Below, in pieces: positions 1 to 8,054 of a stretch of 64,000 bases of DNA. A program made the translations under genes and the position numbers. Origin of the DNA: Rhizobium leguminosarum bv. trifolii WSM2297 (GTDB lineage: Bacteria; Pseudomonadota; Alphaproteobacteria; Rhizobiales; Rhizobiaceae); assembly GCF_000271845.1 (NCBI RefSeq), contig NZ_JH719395.1, forward strand, positions 2,511,624-2,575,623, given 5' to 3'. The stretch's first letter is position 1; each line of letters opens with the position of its first letter. Below the pieces are notes generated by a model that saw only the letters and a program-made list of their open reading frames with translations, had not been told where the DNA came from and searched no databases.

Positions 1-1
1 G

Positions 2-565
2 GAGAAAGAACCGAAAGGCCTCTTTATCAACTGGATTCCGATGGGATCGACATTTGCGATCGTCGACGAAACGCAAAGCGGGCCGTGTGACCCGACAAAG
101 GTCTGGGGCCCGAACACGATCATTCGGCGAGAGCTGCTTGGAACAAGTGTGCGCTACCGGGAAGATATCGGACCTCTTCCGGGAAAGATGTTTGCCATGG
201 GTGAAGATGCGGAAATCATCATTCGTCTGGCGGCAAATGGCGCCAAATCCTATCGGTGCGCCGAAGCCGTGGTTCATCACTGGATCCCTGCATCAAGCGT
301 CACCGAGGATTGGGTGCAGAAACGCGGCGAGCGGCTTGGTTATGGCATGCCCGCACTCTTTCCCGACGAAGTGCCTGGAGGGGTAAGGCTAAGCGGAGTT
401 CCACTTCCGACCTGGATCGAAAGCGCGCAATGGGGATTGCGGGCAGCCATGCTCTATCTCTTGCCGCAGTCGAAGAAGCGTTTTTGGGCGATCTGGAAAT
501 ATTACTATATGCGTGGGTATCGCGCCGGAATTCGCCGATACGCGCCTCAGACGCTGGTGCGGTGA
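2..565 (+). CDS. Glycosyltransferase, C-terminal part (partial at window start)
   Basis: The reading frame is open from base 2, ahead of the first ATG at 41, so the N-terminus lies outside the window. The visible 180-odd residues fit the acceptor-binding half of a family 2 glycosyltransferase: a GEDAEIIIRL segment resembles the conserved ED motif, followed by a basic, aromatic C-terminus that could lie on the inner membrane. It is followed after 24 bases by another GT2 gene on the same strand, so it is probably part of the EPS octasaccharide assembly operon. By gene order it could correspond to a pssF/pssS-type transferase, but donor and acceptor cannot be read from sequence. Confidence 0.7.
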   Translation, partial: EKEPKGLFINWIPMGSTFAIVDETQSGPCDPTKVWGPNTIIRRELLGTSVRYREDIGPLPGKMFAMGEDAEIIIRLAANGAKSYRCAEAVVHHWIPASSVTEDWVQKRGERLGYGMPALFPDEVPGGVRLSGVPLPTWIESAQWGLRAAMLYLLPQSKKRFWAIWKYYYMRGYRAGIRRYAPQTLVR

Positions 566-589
566 TCGATTGGCCCAGGAGGCGGTAAT

Positions 590-1474
590 TTGAAACTTTC
601 GGTGCTCATCAACAACTTCAACTACGGGCGCTTTTTGCGCCCATGCATCGACAGCGTTCTGTCGCAGGCCTACCCCGACTTTGAAGTGATCGTTGTCGAC
701 GATGGCTCGACGGATGATTCCAGAGAGATCCTTGCTTCCTATGGCGAGCAGATCCTCTGCGTGTTGAAGGAAAATGGCGGTCAGGCCTCGAGCTTCAATG
801 CAGGTTTTGCGGCCGCAAGCGGCGATATCCTCTTTCTCCTTGACGCTGACGATGCGTTTCTGCCGGGCAAACTGGCGCGGATTGCCGAGCTCTACGATCG
901 CAACGAGATCGACTGGTGCTTCGATCGCATAACCACCAATGAAGGTGACCAACCTCCTGCGGAACTGCAAGTGACGCTGTTCGACAAGCGGGATACGCTC
1001 CGCAAGGGAGGCTTTCCCTCGCTTCCGGTTCCAACATCGGGCCTGAGCTTTCGCCGCAGCCTGCTGTCCCAGATATTGCCGATGACCGTCGCGACAGACG
1101 TCGTCCTCAGCGACAATTATATCAAGTTTGCCGCAGCCTTTCTCGGCCGCGGCGCCATCGTCGAAACACCGCTGACCTTCCAGCGCATTCATGCGTCGAA
1201 CCGCTATACTGGCACAAGCAGGGCAAAGACGCTGCGCCCGCGGATCATGATCGCGACAGGACTGGAACTGGCACGCCGATATGATGGGCTGCAGGCGCTC
1301 GGCAAGAGCCTGGTGGCCGGCGGCATTGCCGAGACGACATCGCTGCTGAAGCTCCGGAGCGAAGCGCGCAACACGGTCGCCGGCGGTCCGTTCGGCGATA
1401 CTGCCGCAACCGAGGTGGCCCTGATGGCGGCGCGCAAGCGTTTGGGAAATATGCTGCGGAGAGGACAGTCATGA
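590..1474 (+). CDS. GT2-family glycosyltransferase (EPS repeat-unit assembly)
   Basis: A 294-residue GT-A fold enzyme. The N-terminus has the standard GT2 opening (LSVLINNFNYGRFL, then VIVVDDGSTDDS) that binds the nucleotide sugar, and LLDADDAFLPGK carries the DxD-type metal/diphosphate motif near residue 90. The start is TTG, chosen because the conserved fold begins immediately and AGGAGG lies 5-8 bases upstream. It probably adds one sugar to the undecaprenyl-linked EPS intermediate at the cytoplasmic face. The 3' end overlaps the next transferase by ATGA, indicating translational coupling. The specific sugar is unknown. Confidence 0.85.
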   Translation: MKLSVLINNFNYGRFLRPCIDSVLSQAYPDFEVIVVDDGSTDDSREILASYGEQILCVLKENGGQASSFNAGFAAASGDILFLLDADDAFLPGKLARIAELYDRNEIDWCFDRITTNEGDQPPAELQVTLFDKRDTLRKGGFPSLPVPTSGLSFRRSLLSQILPMTVATDVVLSDNYIKFAAAFLGRGAIVETPLTFQRIHASNRYTGTSRAKTLRPRIMIATGLELARRYDGLQALGKSLVAGGIAETTSLLKLRSEARNTVAGGPFGDTAATEVALMAARKRLGNMLRRGQS

Positions 1475-2454
1475 CCCAGCAGGAAGCTCTCCCGCACGCA
1501 TCCCTCGGCACTGATCAGGCCGGTGCTGCACCATTGAAGATTGCCGTCGGCGTGCTGACCTATCGGCGCCTGGACGGGATCGCCAAGTTGCTTGACGTCA
1601 TGACGCGCCAGATCAGGCACCCCGCCCGCCCCTATCATCTCACCATGGTGATCGTGGACAATGATGCGGCCGGCAGCGCAAGGGCCACGGTGGAGGGCTT
1701 TGGCCAAACTGGCGCCTACGACCTTATCTACGTCGTCGAGCAAAACCAGGGCATCCCCTTTGCGCGCAACCGCGCACTGGATTCGGCACCTCCCGGCACC
1801 GACCTCTTCTGCTTTCTCGACGACGACGAATGGCCGGTCGACGGCTGGTTGGACGCTATGCTCGAGACTCGTGAGAACAAACGCGCCGACTGCGTCTACG
1901 GCCCCGTCCAGCCGGTCTATCCCGAAAATCCGCCGCAATATTTCATCAAGGCCCGGGTATTCGAGCGCAAGAAAAACATCGACGGCCAGCGTATCGGTTA
2001 TGCAGCTTCGAACAACGTCATGTTCGACTATCCGCTGATCCGCTCATGGAATCTTCGTTTTGAAGAGAAGATGCGTTTCACCGGCGGCACGGACTATCTT
2101 TTCTTCAATCAGGCCATTCGCCGCGGCATGCAGATCTTCTGGGCTGACAAGGCGCTTGTCTATGACATCGTTCCTGCCAACCGGATGACCTGGAAATGGG
2201 TGTTGCAAAGGCAGTACAGACTCGGCAATACCTTCGCAGTCAGCGAGGTTCTGCATGGCAACCTCAAACGGCGGGTCTACCGCGCGGCGTATGGCGCCAC
2301 GAGAGTTGTGCTTGGACTGGCGATGCTGCCGGCAATCCTGATCTCACCCTACTGGGGCATGCGCGCCCTCACCCATGTTCTGCGCGGCGCCGGCATGGTT
2401 AACGGGATTCTCGGACATGCGTACCAGGAATACAAACCCAATGCCGCTCTCTAA
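1471..2454 (+). CDS. GT2-family glycosyltransferase, PssC-like candidate
   Basis: A 327-residue GT2 enzyme. The N-terminal donor domain begins IAVGVLTYRR; CFLDDDEWPVDGW supplies the DxD motif near residue 115, and GGTDYLFFNQAIRRG is the ED-like acceptor motif. A hydrophobic stretch near residue 275 suggests membrane association. It overlaps the preceding transferase by four bases and precedes pssD after about 210 bases. In R. leguminosarum the gene next to pssD is pssC, a glucuronosyl-(1-4)-glucuronosyltransferase. This gene is a good positional candidate for pssC, but that is inference from order and family. Confidence 0.8.
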   Translation: MTQQEALPHASLGTDQAGAAPLKIAVGVLTYRRLDGIAKLLDVMTRQIRHPARPYHLTMVIVDNDAAGSARATVEGFGQTGAYDLIYVVEQNQGIPFARNRALDSAPPGTDLFCFLDDDEWPVDGWLDAMLETRENKRADCVYGPVQPVYPENPPQYFIKARVFERKKNIDGQRIGYAASNNVMFDYPLIRSWNLRFEEKMRFTGGTDYLFFNQAIRRGMQIFWADKALVYDIVPANRMTWKWVLQRQYRLGNTFAVSEVLHGNLKRRVYRAAYGATRVVLGLAMLPAILISPYWGMRALTHVLRGAGMVNGILGHAYQEYKPNAAL

Positions 2455-2666
2455 TATTGTTTCAGGGGAGCTTGTTTCAGACGAGTTTTAACGCATCTTA
2501 TGTTCCAAACCAAAACATCATCTTTGATTGGCCCGCATGAACTCCAAGGCTTCGACCAACCTTGCCGAAAATGGTACAGTTCAACGGAACGATCGGGACA
2601 CAACCGCTGTTCGAACAGAACGGTTATTCGCTCTTATCATCGGTCAAATATAGGAGATGCCTGTCT
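2455..2666 (+). promoter_or_regulatory. Leader/promoter region ahead of pssD
   Basis: About 210 bases, noticeably richer in A and T than the flanking genes, separate the GT2 gene from pssD, while all other transferase genes here are packed or overlapping. It probably contains a separate promoter for pssDE. A frame is open from 2562, but the TAGGAG at 2651 and the family N-terminus favour the ATG at 2667. I could not define -35/-10 boxes with confidence. Confidence 0.35.
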
Positions 2667-3125
2667 ATGACTGAGAAAAAATTAAAGGTTCTCGCTGCCT
2701 CGTCAGGCGGCGGCCATTGGGAACAGCTGATGGCCATGCGCGGCGCCTTCGAGGGCTGCGATATCGTTTTTGCAACGACCATCCCCGGCTTGCTTGCCAA
2801 ATATGATATTCGGGACGGGCTGGTCCTTCCCGATTGCAGCCGCGACTCGATTACAATGTCGATCCGATGCTTTTTCAGCGCCTTCGCCATCGTTATCAAG
2901 CAAAGGCCCGACGTCATCATTTCCACAGGTGCTGCGCCCGGGCTTTTTTGCCTGCTTGCCGGCAAATTGACAGGCAAGCGGACGATCTGGATCGACAGCG
3001 TCGCCAATGTCGAGAAGCTGTCCCTATCGGGAAAATTGGCTGGCCGCATTGCGACGCTGTGGCTGACGCAATGGCAACATTTGTCGCGGCCTGATGGTCC
3101 TCATTATGCAGGAGCTGTGCTTTGA
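2667..3125 (+). CDS. pssD: PssD, Alg14-like membrane subunit of glucuronosyltransferase
   Basis: A 152-residue Alg14-type half-enzyme. The N-terminus contains the glycine-rich SSGGGHWEQL loop typical of the family, a hydrophobic segment around residues 70-85, and STGAAPGLF followed by IDSVANV. In R. leguminosarum PssD and PssE together form the glucuronosyl-(1-4)-glucosyltransferase that adds the second EPS sugar; PssD anchors catalytic PssE to the membrane. The start at 2667 was chosen over the open frame from 2562 because of the TAGGAG site and the known Alg14-like N-terminus. It overlaps pssE by TTGA, fitting equimolar synthesis of two subunits. Confidence 0.88.
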   Translation: MTEKKLKVLAASSGGGHWEQLMAMRGAFEGCDIVFATTIPGLLAKYDIRDGLVLPDCSRDSITMSIRCFFSAFAIVIKQRPDVIISTGAAPGLFCLLAGKLTGKRTIWIDSVANVEKLSLSGKLAGRIATLWLTQWQHLSRPDGPHYAGAVL

Positions 3126-3598
3126 TCCTTGTCACCGTCGGAACACAGCTGCCATTCGATCGCCTCGTCAAGGCCGTCGACACCTTCGCAAAGGATTTGA
3201 CCAGGCCGGTTCTGGCGCAGATCGGTAAGGGCAGCTACACGCCACAGAATATGAAATGGATCAAGAATATCGAGCCTGCGGACTTCGATAGCGTCTTTCG
3301 CGATGCGACGGTCATCGTCTCTCATGCGGGGATTGGCACTGTTCTGACCGCGAAGCGTTTTGGAAAACCGATCATTCTCGTTCCCCGGCAGGCGTCCCTT
3401 GGCGAGCATCGAAACGATCACCAGCTCGCAACGGTAGGCCAGCTCGCGGGCCGGCCTGGCATCTATGTCGCGCATAGCGACGAGGATCTTAAAAACTATC
3501 TTCTCGACGATCTCGACAGCCCGTCTCGCGAGGACCCGTCTGCGGCTGGACGAGCTTCGCTGGTCAACTACCTTAAAGGTTATCTCGCGACAGTCTGA
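3122..3598 (+). CDS. pssE: PssE, Alg13-like catalytic subunit of glucuronosyltransferase
   Basis: A 158-residue GT28 C-terminal-type domain, the Alg13-like partner of PssD. MILVTVGTQLPFDRLV is the typical N-terminus; VIVSHAGIGTV and PRQASLGEHRNDHQ form the UDP-sugar binding motif with the conserved HAG and the EHR-DHQ stretch. It starts at a TTG overlapping the pssD stop (TTGA), with GGAG just upstream. It is expected to use UDP-glucuronate, which RkpK encoded at 19 kb can supply. It ends 32 bases before a convergent SGNH-hydrolase gene. Confidence 0.9.
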   Translation: MILVTVGTQLPFDRLVKAVDTFAKDLTRPVLAQIGKGSYTPQNMKWIKNIEPADFDSVFRDATVIVSHAGIGTVLTAKRFGKPIILVPRQASLGEHRNDHQLATVGQLAGRPGIYVAHSDEDLKNYLLDDLDSPSREDPSAAGRASLVNYLKGYLATV

Positions 3599-3630
3599 AC
3601 CCAAGCCCTGTCGGTAAGGCGGGAGACCTT

Positions 3631-4392
3631 TCATTCTTTGCAATTGCCGCCGGCAATATGTTTGACAAGTTCCGGCACGATGATTTTGGATGCAATGTCA
3701 GGCAGGGGATGGGCGCCGTCAGGAATTGCCGCGGCCAGATCCTCCGGCGTCAGACGTTGCCAGTTCGGCCGGTGGTCGACAAACTCCAGACCCCGTTTCT
3801 CTGCCTCCGCCTGATGGGCCGAGATGTAGCTGCCGACAAAGGGGCGGATCAGGCCGCGTAGTCCGGAAAACGGATTCATCGCCATGACGATGATCCGCGC
3901 TTGCGGCAGGCGCTGCCGAAGCTGGTCGAGGATGTCGCCGATATCCTTTCGGCTTTGCGCAAGCGACACGAACCGCTGTAATGCTGCATCGTTCGCGTAA
4001 AGCTCGATCAGAACGATATCCGGCTGCTCGGCCACGACGCGATCAATCTGGGTTAGAGCCCATAGCGACGTCTCGCCACTCTTTGCAACACTCCCGATTT
4101 TCACCGGCCTCTGCAGGCAGGCCGCAAGCCCCGTCTCGAGAGCGGGCTGCCACCCTCCTCGGGCCGTCAAGGATGTTCCGAAAGCGACTATTTTCAACGG
4201 CAGGGAATTCCCGGCATAACCGCGTTGGGGGGCTGAGAGCATCACCAGACACACCAGAAGCAGAAGCCATCCATAGGCCGATCGTCTCTCAATTGGCACT
4301 GCTCGCCAAAGCCGCAAACTTATCATAGAGAAATCATATCTCGGCGGAACCGATAGGTCACGCTTCAGAAATCCGGCTGGAAGGGCAGCCAT
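3631..4392 (-). CDS. SGNH/GDSL-type hydrolase, exported or membrane-anchored
   Basis: A 253-residue protein. A hydrophobic segment near residues 41-60 ending in YAG resembles a signal peptide preceded by a long n-region, so translation may really begin at an internal ATG (4326). The catalytic blocks follow: FGTSLTA (block I, GTS instead of GDS, keeping the Ser), YANDAA (block III with Asn) and DGAHPLP (block V with Asp and His). These enzymes hydrolyse or transfer acyl groups. Lying between pssDE and prsDE, it may remove or trim acetyl or other acyl substituents on EPS in the periplasm; this is inference. Its 3' end converges on pssE, and it lies just upstream of prsE on the same strand. Confidence 0.75.
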   Translation of the reverse strand: MAALPAGFLKRDLSVPPRYDFSMISLRLWRAVPIERRSAYGWLLLLVCLVMLSAPQRGYAGNSLPLKIVAFGTSLTARGGWQPALETGLAACLQRPVKIGSVAKSGETSLWALTQIDRVVAEQPDIVLIELYANDAALQRFVSLAQSRKDIGDILDQLRQRLPQARIIVMAMNPFSGLRGLIRPFVGSYISAHQAEAEKRGLEFVDHRPNWQRLTPEDLAAAIPDGAHPLPDIASKIIVPELVKHIAGGNCKE

Positions 4393-4478
4393 GCCCTTCT
4401 TGACCCAAGCTGCAGCAAGCTTGAGACAATTTCATGACGATGATCGCTCATGCCGGTTGTGACGCGGCTCAGCCGCCA

Positions 4479-5786
4479 TCACTCCTCACGAAATACGTGC
4501 TGCATCTGATCGGTCAACGGCTTCGTTAGATAGGAGATAACGTTTCTGTCGGCGATCTTGATGAAGACTTCGGCCGGCATGCCGGGGTAGAGCTTGATCG
4601 ACTTCAACTTGGCGATGCTCGCAGCCTCGGGCTTGACGCGAACGGGATAATAGCTGATGCCCGTCCGCTCATCCTTGACGATATCGGGCGCGATCGACGT
4701 GATCTCGCCGCGCACATCCGGCGTCGTGCGCTGGTCGAAGGCGCTGAAACGCACATCGACGGACTGGCCGACGTGCAGCTGGTCGATATCGCGAGTGGCG
4801 ACTTTCGCCTGAACCGTAAGATCGTCATTTTCGGGAACGACGAGCATCAGCGTCTCACCCGGATTGATGACACCATTGACCGTATGAATGGAAAGCTCGT
4901 GAATGCGCCCACTGAGCGGCGAAGTTATATCGAGACGGCGAAGCTGATCAACCGCCGTTCCTCGGCGCTCTTCATTTTCGGCGATCTTCGCCTCAACATC
5001 GGTCAGTTCCTTGGCGATCTCCGAACGACGATCCTCGTCCAGCTGGATCGACTGGCGGTCGATCTCGATCGCCTTGCCTTCGGCCTCCGCCTTTGCGGCG
5101 ATTTCCTGGCCGCTATTGCCCTGGAGCTCGGCGCGGGCGCGCTTCAGCGAATTCAGCCGTTGAAGCGTGACCAGCCCCTTCTTGTAGAGCGTATCGACGC
5201 CTTCGAGCTCCTCTTCGATCAGGCCGAGCGAATCATTGGTCGCGTCGATCTGAACGACCAGTCCCTTGATCTGCTCGCCCAGCTGATCCTTGCGCGACGC
5301 CAGCTGGCTTTTCATGCCGATCAGCGCCGATCTGCGGCTGTCGAACAACTTCGTCTCGCCGTCGAGCAGATCCCGCGCCGCGGTGCTGGATGTCAGATCG
5401 CTGATGTTTTCAGTAACATTAAATGACTCGGCGTCGATCCGTTCGGCTTTCAGCCGGGCCCGGCGCGCATAAAGCTGAGCGAGCGTGCTCTCGACGATCG
5501 AGAGCTGTGCTTTTGTCGTCGTGCCATCGAGCCGTATCAGGACTTGCCCAGCCGTCACATGGTCATTTTCGGAGACCAGTAGTTTCGACACAATGCCGCC
5601 AGTCAGGTGCTGGATCTTCTTGACATCGCCGTTGACGACGACCACGCCTTCGCCGATGACGGCGCTCGAAAGCTCCGTCGTTGCCGCCCAACCGCCAATG
5701 CCGCAAACGAGAGCGATCGACAATACGCCGACGATGGCGACATGACGATTGAGGGAGCGTTTCGATTCACTGATGACTTTGCTCAC
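4479..5786 (-). CDS. prsE: PrsE, HlyD-family membrane fusion protein of a type I secretion system
   Basis: A 435-residue periplasmic adaptor. One transmembrane segment (about residues 17-37) is followed by a biotinyl-lipoyl-like half motif (VVVNGDVKKIQHLTGG), long alpha-helical coiled-coil arms (about 90-270), and a beta-barrel region with the second half-lipoyl element (RRLDITSPLSGRIHEL). It bridges the ABC exporter PrsD to an outer-membrane channel, which is not encoded here. The start is GTG. It follows prsD after only 15 bases, so the two form one operon. In R. leguminosarum PrsDE exports EPS glycanases and Rap proteins, and candidate substrates lie immediately upstream. Confidence 0.92.
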   Translation of the reverse strand: MSKVISESKRSLNRHVAIVGVLSIALVCGIGGWAATTELSSAVIGEGVVVVNGDVKKIQHLTGGIVSKLLVSENDHVTAGQVLIRLDGTTTKAQLSIVESTLAQLYARRARLKAERIDAESFNVTENISDLTSSTAARDLLDGETKLFDSRRSALIGMKSQLASRKDQLGEQIKGLVVQIDATNDSLGLIEEELEGVDTLYKKGLVTLQRLNSLKRARAELQGNSGQEIAAKAEAEGKAIEIDRQSIQLDEDRRSEIAKELTDVEAKIAENEERRGTAVDQLRRLDITSPLSGRIHELSIHTVNGVINPGETLMLVVPENDDLTVQAKVATRDIDQLHVGQSVDVRFSAFDQRTTPDVRGEITSIAPDIVKDERTGISYYPVRVKPEAASIAKLKSIKLYPGMPAEVFIKIADRNVISYLTKPLTDQMQHVFREE

Positions 5787-5801
5787 AATCTTCCTTCCGG
5801 C

Positions 5802-7568
5802 CTATTCGGCCGCATTGCCGTCAACGACGACTTTTAGCTGAGCCACGCGCTCGGCAATCGATGTACGCGGCGGTTCCGGCCGGCTGACCCGTGCCAGAAC
5901 TTCCTCCTTCGGGCCGAAGGCGATCATCCGGCCGTCCTGCATCATCAGCACGAAGTCGCAGGCCGCCAGTACGCCGGACCGATGTGCGATGACGACGACG
6001 ATGCCGCCGCGTGCGCGCACGCTCATGATCGCGGCACTCAGCGCCCGCTCGCCTTCTTCATCGAGATTGGAGTTCGGTTCGTCGAGCACGACGAGGAAGG
6101 GTTCGCCGTAAAGCGCTCTCGCAAGCGCGATACGCTGTCTCTGGCCGGCCGAAAGCGCGGCACCCCCGTCGCCGATTTCGGTTTCGTAACCGTTCGGCAG
6201 ACGAAGAATGAGATCGTGAACCCGCGCCGCCCGCGCCGCGGCAACCACCGCCTCAGGCGACATCTCCTTGGCGAAACGGCAGATATTCTGCGCGACGGTT
6301 CCTGAAAACAGTTCCACATCCTGCGGCAGATAACCGATGTGCCGGCCGAGCGCGTCGCCATCCCACTGGTCGAGCGCCGCGCCATCGAGGCGAATGGATC
6401 CCCTGACGGTCGGCCAGATACCCATCATCGCCCGTGCCAATGACGACTTGCCAGAAGCGCTGTAGCCGATGACCCCAAGCGCACTCCCTGCCCTCAGCCC
6501 GAAGCTGATATCGGAAATGACCAGGCGCTGACCCGCCGGCGGTCCGCTTGCCAGCCCCTCGACCGTAACCTGCTTGGAAGGCGCCGCGAGCGCCAGCGGC
6601 GTCGGAATTTCCGGGATGGTTTTCAGAAGATTCGCAAGCCGTGCCCAGCTTTGCTGAGCGGAAACGAAACCGCGCCAATTTCCGATCGCGGCTTCCACCG
6701 GCGCCAGAGCGCGGGACGTCAGAATAGAGCCCGCGATGATGATGCCCGAGGAGGCCTGCCCTTGAATGACCAGGATCGCGCCGGTCGCAAGCGTTCCCGA
6801 TTGCAGGGCAATGCGGAAAATCTTCGACAAGGTCGCATATCCGTTCCCGACATCTGATGCCTGCCGGTTGATGGCCCGGAATTCACTATTCTTGCGGTCC
6901 CAGATCTCGGCCATGGTACCCGCCATGCCCATTGCGTGAATGACCTCGGAATTGCGGATCGAGGTCTGCGCAAAGGCATTGCGCATGTTGGCGGCTTCGG
7001 ATTGCCGTTTTGACACCGTCCGCGTTCCCTGGTTGGTCAGGAACGTCAGGATGGCGAGAACCAGCGATCCACCGATCGCGATATATCCGATCGCCGGATG
7101 AAACAGGAAACAGATCACGATGTAGAACGGAAGCCAGGGCAGATCGAACATCGCCGTCGGGCCCATGCCGGACAGGAAGGTTCTGATCTGGTCGAAGTCG
7201 CGCAACGGCTGAAGCCCGTCCCCGCCGATCTTGACCTTCAGCGGCGCCTTGATGAGCGCCCGGAACACACGTCCATTCACCATCTCGTCGAGCGCACCGG
7301 CAACGCGCACGAGCATTCTGCTCCTGAGAACTTCGAACGCGCCCTGAAAAGCGTAAAGGGTTAACGCAAGTATTGCGAGGGCTGCCAGCGTCGGTATGCT
7401 TTTGCTCGGGATGACGCGGTCATATACCTCAAGCATAAAAAATGAACTTGTAAGATAGAGGATATTGATGAGCGCGCTGGCTATGCCAATGAAGACAAGA
7501 CCTCCCTTGCACTTTCGCAAGGCTTTGGATGGCTCGCTGACGTCAGCCGCTGAACTCTGAAACACCAA
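5802..7568 (-). CDS. prsD: PrsD, type I secretion ABC transporter (PrtD/AprD family)
   Basis: A 588-residue half-transporter. The N-terminal membrane domain has about six segments and contains the FFMLEVYDRVIPS motif of PrtD-type exporters; the C-terminal ATPase has Walker A GYSASGKSS, signature LSAGQRQRIALARAL and Walker B FLVVLDEPNSNLDEE. It lacks an N-terminal C39-like domain, as expected for exporters of C-terminal-signal substrates. The start may be the TTG at 7568 or the GTG three bases in; GAGGGA lies upstream and suits the GTG better. It is first in an operon with prsE and is preceded by a 486-base non-coding region that must hold its promoter. Confidence 0.92.
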   Translation of the reverse strand: MVFQSSAADVSEPSKALRKCKGGLVFIGIASALINILYLTSSFFMLEVYDRVIPSKSIPTLAALAILALTLYAFQGAFEVLRSRMLVRVAGALDEMVNGRVFRALIKAPLKVKIGGDGLQPLRDFDQIRTFLSGMGPTAMFDLPWLPFYIVICFLFHPAIGYIAIGGSLVLAILTFLTNQGTRTVSKRQSEAANMRNAFAQTSIRNSEVIHAMGMAGTMAEIWDRKNSEFRAINRQASDVGNGYATLSKIFRIALQSGTLATGAILVIQGQASSGIIIAGSILTSRALAPVEAAIGNWRGFVSAQQSWARLANLLKTIPEIPTPLALAAPSKQVTVEGLASGPPAGQRLVISDISFGLRAGSALGVIGYSASGKSSLARAMMGIWPTVRGSIRLDGAALDQWDGDALGRHIGYLPQDVELFSGTVAQNICRFAKEMSPEAVVAAARAARVHDLILRLPNGYETEIGDGGAALSAGQRQRIALARALYGEPFLVVLDEPNSNLDEEGERALSAAIMSVRARGGIVVVIAHRSGVLAACDFVLMMQDGRMIAFGPKEEVLARVSRPEPPRTSIAERVAQLKVVVDGNAAE

Positions 7569-8054
7569 GTAATCCCTCTCTTACCACATCGCACGCAGGT
7601 ATACGCCAGCGCGCATTGCAGTTACAGGCCACATCAAGCCCGATCAATGACATAGTCACATTTGGATCGTCGGCACCAGTGCCGCATCTCCGCTTGCAAG
7701 TTCACAACTAATATAAGAATCCCACCGAAAGATGACCGAAAATTGGAAATTTTTAGCGCGCGATTTCAGGGACCCCGACTTAACGCTACGATAAATATAC
7801 CGGCCTAAGCAAGTGAAAATCCAAAAACCGCCCAATAACGGATCAAAGCACGGGTCGCATCGCGTGCATAGACACGATATTTACTAGGGCGTTAACTATA
7901 CGTTCAATCTAGTTTGCTCTGCTTGTGACGGCGGAATATTGTCACCCTTTTGCCCGATTTCGACAACCGGCAGTATTCATCAGCGAGCATCGAAATCGAG
8001 AAACGTCAGCCGGACGAAGACGGCCGACCGACGCTATCTCGTCTTGGAGTGTTT
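7569..8054. promoter_or_regulatory. 486-base non-coding region upstream of prsD
   Basis: No supportable gene lies here. The sequence is AT-rich compared with its neighbours, particularly 7700-7920. It must contain the promoter of prsDE (reading left) and the 3' end of the beta-helix gene transcript. Short open frames starting at 7939 and 7950 on the plus strand are antisense to the end of the beta-helix gene and are not convincing. I could not assign promoter boxes. Confidence 0.4.
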
